A stretch of DNA of 6,248 bases from Vulcanimicrobiota bacterium. GTDB lineage: Bacteria > Vulcanimicrobiota > Vulcanimicrobiia > Vulcanimicrobiales > Vulcanimicrobiaceae. The notes beneath the pieces are model-generated. The model was not told where the DNA came from, did no database searches, and worked only from the letters and a program-made list of their open reading frames with translations. The stretch spans positions 3,060 through 9,307 of the forward strand of contig PKWF01000195.1 in NCBI GenBank assembly GCA_003133185.1, written 5' to 3'. Of the stretch, positions 1 to 5,031 are shown in pieces (the stretch's first letter is position 1; each line of letters opens with the position of its first letter). The translations under genes and the position numbers were made by a program.

Positions 1-2
1 CG

Positions 3-35
3 GTGCCGGAGTTTGCGCGCACCGCGCCGGACTAG
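3..35 (+). CDS. Possible C-terminal end of a convergent gene (partial)
   Basis: The first bases read as an open plus-strand frame ending VPEFARTAPD and then TAG at 33-35. Only about ten codons are visible, so no function can be given. The case for a real gene is positional: its stop and the stop of the facing regulator share the palindrome CTAG at 32-35, a compact convergent arrangement. An open frame of this length is expected by chance in GC-rich DNA, so the call is tentative. Confidence 0.22.
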   Translation: MPEFARTAPD

Positions 36-1504
36 ATCCCGGCGGCGAAGCGCCCGTCCGACCAGAGCACGCGCTGCGGATCGGCCGAGATCTCCGAAAG
101 TCTTTCGAGGTTAGTAAGGTGACGCTGTTCGAGATTTGCAGCGTGTAAGGCTACCCACGACCCGCTCCCGTGCCCGATCAAGAGCGATCCGCTGTGCAGC
201 CCCTCCGCCAAATGGTAATGCACGAGCGCGGCTTCTAGCTCGCCGCGGTCGTATTGCTCGTCGCCATCGTTTGAGTGGGCGATGAAGCTCTTGACGTCCA
301 CGACCACGTTATCTGGATCGATGGAAACGTCGCTGTGGCCCGTCTTGAAATAGGCCTCAACCTGGTCGAAACCGACGAGGTGCGCGATCGCCTTGCGAAT
401 GTTGGAGCAGGCAGTCCGCAAACTCTGGGCCACCAGATGCTTCTCAACGCCGGGCCAGAACGCTTCGCCGAGTTCGCCGCGCGAGGCGATCCCGCCGGAC
501 TTGAGCGCGACGTACTGGAAGATTTCGCGGTCGCGCCGTCTGATCCACGGAATTGGACGCCCCTCGATTTCGGCCTCGAACCACCCAAAAAGGCGCACCT
601 GCATCGGCGAGGCCGGGAGCGCGCTAGCGTAGCGGCGATACAAATTGCTGCGCGAAAGAGCGCGCAGCACCCGATAGCCGTCTGCCGTATGGGTCACGAA
701 GAGGCCTTGTTCCTCGAGCGCCTGCAGTTGTTGCAGCTCGTCGATCTGGGAACCGGCCATCAATTTGTAGACAAGCGCGGCGTGTTCTTCGGGCGCGTCC
801 GCCAGACTGGCGGCGATGAACTCATTGAGGAAATGCCCGCGGCGGGTGCGCCAATTCGCGAAGGCTTCGTGAAGGCTGCAGTTATCCTCCGCGGCCTTAC
901 AGATAGCGCCGCTCACGACCAGCGGCCAGCCCTCGGTCTGCTCGAGCAGCCGCACCAGGTCGGCATGTACGAACCGCACGCCGCAGGTTTCGGCCAGATG
1001 GCGAATCTCATCGGTACAAAGCGCCAAACGCTCGGCATCGCAGAGCGAAGCGAGTCCTCGAGAGACCAAATCCCTGACCTGGAATACAGCCCGCGAGCGG
1101 CAGGCAATCAGCAACGATACCCCTTCGGGCACCTCTTCGACCAGGCGCAGGATGGCGGCGATGCCGTCGGAAGCGGGAACGGATACACAATCGATGGCCA
1201 ACTCCAGCGGTGCCCGCTCGGCAAGCGCCCGTACGAGCTCCTCTTGCGAAGCGAATCCGGCATCCACTGTCAGCGCGCCGGCCAGCTCGCTCCAAAGCAC
1301 TTCCTTCGTCGCACCGGCGGAGAGCGCGCAGTAGTATCCGTTTGCTGCGCGATGGCGAAGATAATCCAGTAGCGCCATCGTCTTGCCGAAGCCGGGCGGA
1401 GCCGTCAAAAAGCGAACTGGGGCGCTCTTAAAGCGCTCCAACCATTCTTCGATTCGCGCTCGACGCACGATCGTGGGACCTTGACGTGGCAAGCTTCGGT
1501 TCAT
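32..1504 (-). CDS. MalT-like STAND ATPase with C-terminal SARP/BTAD-type DNA-binding domain, transcriptional regulator
   Basis: This 490-residue protein is probably a cytoplasmic ATP-dependent transcription factor. Seen in the sequence: a Walker A motif APPGFGKT at residues 35-42, a Walker B-like LELAID near 100-105, a LLIACRSR strand at 131-138, and TEGWPLVV at 190-197, the hallmark of the MalT/LuxR-type NTPase module. Residues about 301-375 form an OmpR-type winged helix as in SARP regulators (LFGWFEAEIEGRPI, then RRRDREIFQYVAL, ELGEAFWP and SLRTACSNIRKAI). Residues about 390-470 fit a short BTAD domain. There is no long TPR superhelix and no LuxR helix-turn-helix. In classical SARP regulators such as AfsR the DNA-binding part comes first; here it comes after the ATPase. 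The ATG at 1504 has only a weak ribosome site of its own, but overlaps the stop of a small upstream ORF. Target genes are unknown; the adjacent glycan genes are candidates. The family call is strong and the function is inferred. Confidence 0.88.
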   Translation of the reverse strand: MNRSLPRQGPTIVRRARIEEWLERFKSAPVRFLTAPPGFGKTMALLDYLRHRAANGYYCALSAGATKEVLWSELAGALTVDAGFASQEELVRALAERAPLELAIDCVSVPASDGIAAILRLVEEVPEGVSLLIACRSRAVFQVRDLVSRGLASLCDAERLALCTDEIRHLAETCGVRFVHADLVRLLEQTEGWPLVVSGAICKAAEDNCSLHEAFANWRTRRGHFLNEFIAASLADAPEEHAALVYKLMAGSQIDELQQLQALEEQGLFVTHTADGYRVLRALSRSNLYRRYASALPASPMQVRLFGWFEAEIEGRPIPWIRRRDREIFQYVALKSGGIASRGELGEAFWPGVEKHLVAQSLRTACSNIRKAIAHLVGFDQVEAYFKTGHSDVSIDPDNVVVDVKSFIAHSNDGDEQYDRGELEAALVHYHLAEGLHSGSLLIGHGSGSWVALHAANLEQRHLTNLERLSEISADPQRVLWSDGRFAAGI

Positions 1505-1524
1505 TGAGTCCCAGAGGGGCTCAT
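1501..1524 (-). CDS. Seven-codon leader ORF (MSPSGTQ) overlapping the regulator start
   Basis: On the minus strand an ATG at 1524-1522 opens a short frame, MSPSGTQ, ending in TGA at 1503-1501. This stop overlaps the regulator's ATG (1504-1502) as ATGA. The small ORF, not the regulator, has the good ribosome site (GGGAGGT, seven bases including its final T upstream of ATG). The layout suggests translational coupling: ribosomes load at the strong site, terminate, and reinitiate on the regulator. It could instead be a chance ATG, or reflect an indel that separated the strong ribosome site from the original N-terminus. The peptide has no run of one amino acid that would suggest classical attenuation. 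Confidence 0.42.
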   Translation of the reverse strand: MSPSGTQ

Positions 1525-1530
1525 ACAGCT

Positions 1531-1537
1531 ACCTCCC
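1531..1537 (-). promoter_or_regulatory. Strong Shine-Dalgarno sequence
   Basis: The minus-strand GGGAGGT is near-perfect anti-16S complementarity. Its spacing suits the ATG at 1524 rather than the regulator ATG at 1504, which lies about 26 bases further on and is out of frame with the first. It therefore points to initiation at the leader ORF. Confidence 0.6.
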
Positions 1538-1548
1538 TGGACGTCCAG
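1537..1548. promoter_or_regulatory. Perfect 12-bp palindrome, candidate operator
   Basis: CTGGACGTCCAG is a perfect inverted repeat with no spacer. It covers the last two bases of the predicted -10 box (TATACT) and the expected transcription start of the regulator gene. A dimeric protein bound here would block RNA polymerase, so autorepression by the downstream regulator or control by another repressor is plausible. Most of it lies at or upstream of the start site, so a DNA operator is likelier than an RNA hairpin. The binding protein is unknown. Confidence 0.42.
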
Positions 1549-1575
1549 TATATAGGCTTAACAACGTCCGTGCAA
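1547..1575 (-). promoter_or_regulatory. Sigma70-like promoter of the regulator gene
   Basis: On the minus strand there is TTGCAC (1575-1570), a 17-bp spacer, and TATACT (1552-1547, five of six consensus bases). The -35 box is weak (three of six), which would suit an activated or weakly expressed regulator. The predicted start near 1540 leaves a very short 5' leader before the Shine-Dalgarno sequence. It lies between the glycosyltransferase stop and the regulator, so the regulator can be transcribed independently of the upstream pair. No convincing terminator hairpin with a T tract is visible between 1565 and 1612, so read-through from the glycosyltransferase operon is also possible. Confidence 0.45.
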
Positions 1576-1612
1576 CCAGGCGGCTTCCTCGCGTTAGTAA
1601 CCAAGCGCTCTC

Positions 1613-2500
1613 TTATCTGAAGAGCAGACTCGCGAAACGATCGAGAACCCGAGCCCTCCACCGCACTTCATAGTTCAACCGGCGGAGGACGTTTCGGGCT
1701 TTGATTGCCGTGGTTTGGGAGCGAACGATGCGCTCGGTAAGCTCGTGGTCGCCGCGCAACCTCGGTTTGAGGAGATCCAGAGTTGCCAGTGCCGCGGGAG
1801 GATGCGCGCCGCCGAAATGCAGCAAGCGCGGATAGACCGGCTTGAAATAGCGAACGACGTCGAAGTCCGCGAGCTGGTCTTGCGGCAACACGTCGCCCGG
1901 TGCGCCGAGTGACGAATAGTGGCGCCCCTTCTCGGCATGGCGACGAGGTTCGAGCGTGTGCCCGTAGTGTGCGTACACATAGGGTAACGCGATCCGCTTG
2001 CCGGACAATCCCATCAGTCGTTCGTGCACGGCCCCCTCCCACCGCAGGCCCGGGCGGTAGCGGAAAAACATCATCCGCCGCTCGATCGAGGTGTAATACT
2101 TGAACGATCCAAAGAAATGCCAGGTGTAGCCGTCGACGAAATCATACGCCGCCGGAACGCCGGTGAGACGTTCTGCGATGCGGCGCACGCCGGCGCCGTG
2201 AACTTCGTCGGCATCGATAAACGCCACCCAATTGCCGGCCGCGAGCTCTTCGTGGAGGCGCAGACAAATATTTCGGGCGGCAGCAAAGCCGCCAAACGGC
2301 GTGCGATCGACGACCAGCCGGCCTTCTTGCCCGAAGGGGCTTGCCGCCAAGGTCGCGGCGTGCGGCGAATCTCCGCAGGAGTTGTCGTTGACGATCAAGA
2401 GCGTCGCGGCATCGGCAATCGACGCGAGCATCGCACTCAAGAACGGTTCGTCGCGCGCTCCGAGAATCAAATGGGCGGCGACGTCGCCCACCGGCCTCAT
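1613..2500 (-). CDS. Family 2 glycosyltransferase (GT-A fold)
   Basis: This 295-residue protein is probably a cytoplasmic enzyme that transfers a sugar from a nucleotide-sugar donor. The N-terminal half shows the GT2 pattern: LILGARDEP at 11-19, the nucleotide-binding strand LLIVNDNS at 34-41, FGGFAAARN at 69-77, and the metal-binding DxD motif in FIDADEVH (D96, D98). WEGAVHERL at 154-162 is the acceptor-side motif seen in many WaaE/SunS-like GT2 proteins. The C-terminal 80 residues are basic and not clearly assignable; there is no transmembrane anchor. The ATG at 2500 has a weak ribosome site. It lies 21 bp after the stop of the MFS/SpeE-like gene and in the same frame, indicating co-transcription and probably coupling. 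A GTG at 2491 (preceded by GAGG) is an alternative start. Donor and acceptor cannot be told from sequence; a surface glycan is the likely pathway. Confidence 0.87.
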   Translation of the reverse strand: MRPVGDVAAHLILGARDEPFLSAMLASIADAATLLIVNDNSCGDSPHAATLAASPFGQEGRLVVDRTPFGGFAAARNICLRLHEELAAGNWVAFIDADEVHGAGVRRIAERLTGVPAAYDFVDGYTWHFFGSFKYYTSIERRMMFFRYRPGLRWEGAVHERLMGLSGKRIALPYVYAHYGHTLEPRRHAEKGRHYSSLGAPGDVLPQDQLADFDVVRYFKPVYPRLLHFGGAHPPAALATLDLLKPRLRGDHELTERIVRSQTTAIKARNVLRRLNYEVRWRARVLDRFASLLFR

Positions 2501-2521
2501 CGTCAGCGCTATCTTTCTACT

Positions 2522-4726
2522 TTAACTCCCGAAATGGAACGTTCGTCGTAAGAGAAAATACTCGTTATAAGGCCGATCGTCCGACAGCGCTGGGACGTTT
2601 GAGTCGGGAGGCGGCAGCAGCGGTGCAAATGGCATCTGACTGCTTAGGATATCGTGTGCCTCGGCCTCGGGACCTTCGCCGCCCGCCCATTCGATGAGAT
2701 CTTTCCTTGCCGCTGTCGGCATTCGCCCGACGAACTCGTTTGCGTTAGGGATAACCAGTGGCGCCGCCGAGGCGATGAAATGCCATCCTACATTACCCTT
2801 GAATGCCAGCACATATCGGAACGAATCCTTTAGCGCCAATGCAACGGATTGGGTAATTCGTGGCTCTGTCGTCGGCAGCCACTGTGCCAGGATGCCTCCC
2901 GGCGCTAGCCGTTTTTTGACGATATCGTAGAACTGCTCGGAGTAGAGCAGGGAGGATCCCGCGGCCTCCACTGGAGGCGGTGGGTCGAGCGTAACCACAT
3001 CGAACCGCTCGTCGGTACGCATCAGGTAGCGGCGGCCGTCATCCGCGACGGTATGTTCGCCGGAATTCGCCAAGATTGTGGGCGCGTCTCGGTAGAAGAA
3101 ACCAAAAGACTCGATCACAGACGGCGACAGGTCGACTGCGGTAGTGTCCACACCCCATGTCGAGAGCGAGCGAAACGTTGTCCCCATCCCAAAGCAGATG
3201 GCGAGTGCGTGGCGCGCATGCCCACGAAGAACCATTGGGAGATGCGCCATCACCTTGACATCCATATTGCCCAACGCCGTAATGTGAATAGCATTGACTA
3301 AGAGTTGCTTGGAAAGACCAGTCCCGTATGCCACAACAGAGGCACCGTAGTCCCGCCGTACTTCAACTGGCCTCGAGTAAAGTGACCCGTCGTCATAGGC
3401 CCGACTAAAAAAAATGGCGACCGCCGCGGTAAGCACGGCCGCCGTCATCGCAACGAAGCGCCTGCGCACGTCGCGGCGCTCGATGAGAATTAACGCCGCC
3501 AGCAGCGGAAAAGCCAGGAGAATCATCGCCCATCGTATGCCGACCAAGGGCAGCAAGATATAGCCGGCCACTAATGGGCCTAAAATAGCTCCAAGGATGT
3601 TTAGCGCATAGAGTCGACCCGCGCTGACGGCGTCTCCTTTGCCAAAGCGATCGACCAGCCCCGGCGTCAGATAGCCGAGAACTCCGCATAGCGGCACGAT
3701 GCTCAGTAACGTTTGGAGAACCGAGTGATCTGTTCGTGGATCGCCAAATATGACGGGCAACAACGACAGCGGAAAAAGCCACGCCACGGCGCCTTGGACG
3801 GACAGTTTCGGATTTCGTGAGATCGCGCTGCGATAAAGCGAAGAACCCACGTAGGTTGCAATCAAGTACGTGGCCAGAATTAGAGCAAATGCATAGATGG
3901 TAGTCAGCAGCACGAAGGTGAAATCGCGTGCCCAGCACACCTCCATGCCGACGCTGGAAAACCCCGTGATAAATAGCACGACCCGCGCCCAACCGGAGCC
4001 CTGCGCGGACGTTGTCCCGCTCTCGACAACGGTCGCGCCTTGCAGAGGCCGACTCGATGGGACGGAGATCCCGAGTCCGATGGCGATCATTGCGATAGCA
4101 ACGTTACCGGCCGCGGCCAACGTATATGTGCCGCGCAGCCCAAAAAGTTCGATCAAAACCATTGCGGTCAGAACAGCCCCGGTCGCTGCGCCAAAGACGT
4201 TGGCTGAATAGAGAAAGCTGAAACTCTGGCGAGAGTCTGGGTTGACGCCCCTCACAAAGGCCATCATAAGCGGGATCGTGGCTCCCATCGCCACGCACCA
4301 TGGAAGTAACGCGACAACGATGCACGCAGCCGACAAGATGAGGAACGCTGCGGAACTCGCTGCCCCGGCTTGAACTAACAACATCGCGGTCCAGTTAAAC
4401 AAATTCGGCACAACGAACGCGCCAATTGCAACGCATCCCTCCGCTGCGGCGTAAAGATAGAGTGGCGAGATGCGAAATCTCCGAGTTCCAAAGGCCGCCA
4501 GTCGTCCTCCGAATACAGAACCTATGCCGAGTCCCAACATGAATACCGAAACGACCAGGGACAGCACTGGCGTTATGATGCCGAAGTGGGCGAAGGCTAG
4601 GCGCGTCCAGAGAACTTCGTAGAGTAAGCTGCAAAACCCGGAGACGAAAAAACATACGAATATGAGCGGATCGGTCAGACGCCCGGCCAGGGCGCGCTGC
4701 TGCGCGGCGATCCCAGCGGACGTCAC
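2522..4726 (-). CDS. Fused MFS-like transporter / spermidine synthase-like protein
   Basis: This 734-residue membrane protein begins with a hydrophobic region of about 10-12 segments (residues 20-440). It opens with FFVSGFCSLLYEVLWTRL (26-43), the signature of the MFS-SpeE fusion family. The region is an internal pseudo-repeat: FVSGFCSLLYEVLW recurs as FITGFSSVGMEVCW (252-265), and NVFGAATGAVLTAMVLIELFG as NILGAILGPLVAGYILLPLVG (from 176 and 376). A cytoplasmic Rossmann domain follows, with FGMGTTFRSL at 512-521, AVDLSPSVIES at 530-540, DDGRRYL at 562-568, FDVVTLDPPPP at 575-585 and LLYSEQFYDIV at 593-603. It ends with the usual DDRPYNEYFLLRR. The acidic SpeE motif of the form DxxDP is DPPPP here, and the YHE-type substrate loop is absent, so aminopropyl transfer is doubtful. 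The start is GTG, with GGGGCG as a weak ribosome site; no other in-frame ATG, GTG or TTG lies between it and the upstream stop. It is the first gene of an operon with the GT2 gene. The natural substrate is unknown. Confidence 0.87.
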   Translation of the reverse strand: MTSAGIAAQQRALAGRLTDPLIFVCFFVSGFCSLLYEVLWTRLAFAHFGIITPVLSLVVSVFMLGLGIGSVFGGRLAAFGTRRFRISPLYLYAAAEGCVAIGAFVVPNLFNWTAMLLVQAGAASSAAFLILSAACIVVALLPWCVAMGATIPLMMAFVRGVNPDSRQSFSFLYSANVFGAATGAVLTAMVLIELFGLRGTYTLAAAGNVAIAMIAIGLGISVPSSRPLQGATVVESGTTSAQGSGWARVVLFITGFSSVGMEVCWARDFTFVLLTTIYAFALILATYLIATYVGSSLYRSAISRNPKLSVQGAVAWLFPLSLLPVIFGDPRTDHSVLQTLLSIVPLCGVLGYLTPGLVDRFGKGDAVSAGRLYALNILGAILGPLVAGYILLPLVGIRWAMILLAFPLLAALILIERRDVRRRFVAMTAAVLTAAVAIFFSRAYDDGSLYSRPVEVRRDYGASVVAYGTGLSKQLLVNAIHITALGNMDVKVMAHLPMVLRGHARHALAICFGMGTTFRSLSTWGVDTTAVDLSPSVIESFGFFYRDAPTILANSGEHTVADDGRRYLMRTDERFDVVTLDPPPPVEAAGSSLLYSEQFYDIVKKRLAPGGILAQWLPTTEPRITQSVALALKDSFRYVLAFKGNVGWHFIASAAPLVIPNANEFVGRMPTAARKDLIEWAGGEGPEAEAHDILSSQMPFAPLLPPPDSNVPALSDDRPYNEYFLLRRTFHFGS

Positions 4727-4796
4727 GTTAACGCCCCGCGTCCGAAATTGAAATGTCTGTGGAGAAAAGCAGTCGGTGTCCTCATGAATAGCACCG

Positions 4797-4919
4797 TTAT
4801 TCTACCCCGAGATGACGATAGGCCATAGTTGCAACCACGAGCAAGATTGCGAAGGCTCTAAGGCCATCGCCGTAGACGGTTCCGCGTCGGGAGGTCGATT
4901 TTTCACCTTTAGCTAGCAC
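4797..4919 (-). pseudogene. Truncated N-terminus of an acyltransferase-3 (OafA-like) protein
   Basis: Starting at GTG 4919, the minus strand encodes 40 residues ending in TAA. Residues 18-29 read DGLRAFAILLVV (4868-4833), very close to the DGLRAxAxLLVV signature that opens the first membrane helix of OafA/YrhL-type O-acyltransferases. Intact members continue with an FHxG-like histidine, a GVDVFFVxSGF motif and ten or so membrane helices. None of these follows: the frame stops 11 codons later, and the next 70 bases carry no continuation in any frame before the MFS/SpeE-like gene starts. The open frame extends upstream to 5072, but that part is arginine-rich and overlaps the divergent GT87 gene, so it is probably noncoding. 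Such enzymes acylate surface sugars, which fits the neighbours. A chance match of about 12 residues, or a real small membrane peptide, cannot be excluded. Confidence 0.45.
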
Positions 4920-4995
4920 AATTTCAAGCCGATAATCTTTTGACCTTTCGCCGAGATTGCGGGAACGACCACGAGCCCGGCGACATGGGGAAGCC

Positions 4996-5023
4996 TTGGC
5001 GCGTTGAGGGCAAGTGGTATACT
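4996..5023 (+). promoter_or_regulatory. Extended -10 promoter of the GT87 gene
   Basis: TTGGCG (4996-5001, four of six) is followed by a 16-bp spacer and TATACT (5018-5023, five of six), preceded by TGG (5015-5017) as an extended -10. The expected start at about 5029-5032 falls on or just before the ATG at 5032. The mRNA would then be leaderless or nearly so. This also argues against the in-frame GTG at 5014, which overlaps the extended -10. Confidence 0.5.
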
Positions 5024-5031
5024 GCAGGCGG

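Larger units (their letters stand above)
4727..5031. other. Divergent intergenic region between the MFS/SpeE-like and GT87 genes
   Basis: About 305 bp separate the two divergently transcribed genes. The right end holds the GT87 promoter. The middle holds a minus-strand acyltransferase remnant. For the minus-strand operon the best -10 candidate is TAGAAT (4804-4799, five of six), but no good -35 stands at 16-18 bp (TTGCAA at 4834-4829 is too far), so its promoter is unresolved. No terminator, tRNA or substantial repeat was seen. Confidence 0.5.

Noticed and set aside
275..1372. Long plus-strand open frame (365 codons) antisense to the regulator
   Set aside because: It lies entirely inside the regulator gene, which has a strong Walker A, TEGWP and winged-helix signature. 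The antisense translation shows no recognisable motif and is the usual shadow of GC-rich codon use.
1561..1612. Possible terminator after the glycosyltransferase (GTTA-C-TAAC and AGCGCT symmetry)
   Set aside because: The stems are four bases or fewer and no T tract follows on the minus strand, so an intrinsic terminator is not supported.
2024..2551. Plus-strand open frame of 175 codons antisense to the glycosyltransferase
   Set aside because: It overlaps the well-supported GT2 gene and its start region, and its product is a low-complexity charged sequence without family motifs.
3405..3992. Minus-strand open frame of 195 codons inside the MFS/SpeE-like gene
   Set aside because: It is an alternate frame of the same strand within a gene whose motifs are continuous across this whole interval, so there is no frameshift to explain.
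4726..4733. CGTTAACG palindrome at the start of the MFS/SpeE-like gene
   Set aside because: It is only eight bases, overlaps the start codon, and such short palindromes are common by chance; no promoter element is positioned around it.
4940..4945. TTGACC as a -35 box on the plus strand
   Set aside because: No -10-like hexamer stands 15-19 bases downstream (the region reads GGGAACGACC), so it is not a convincing promoter.
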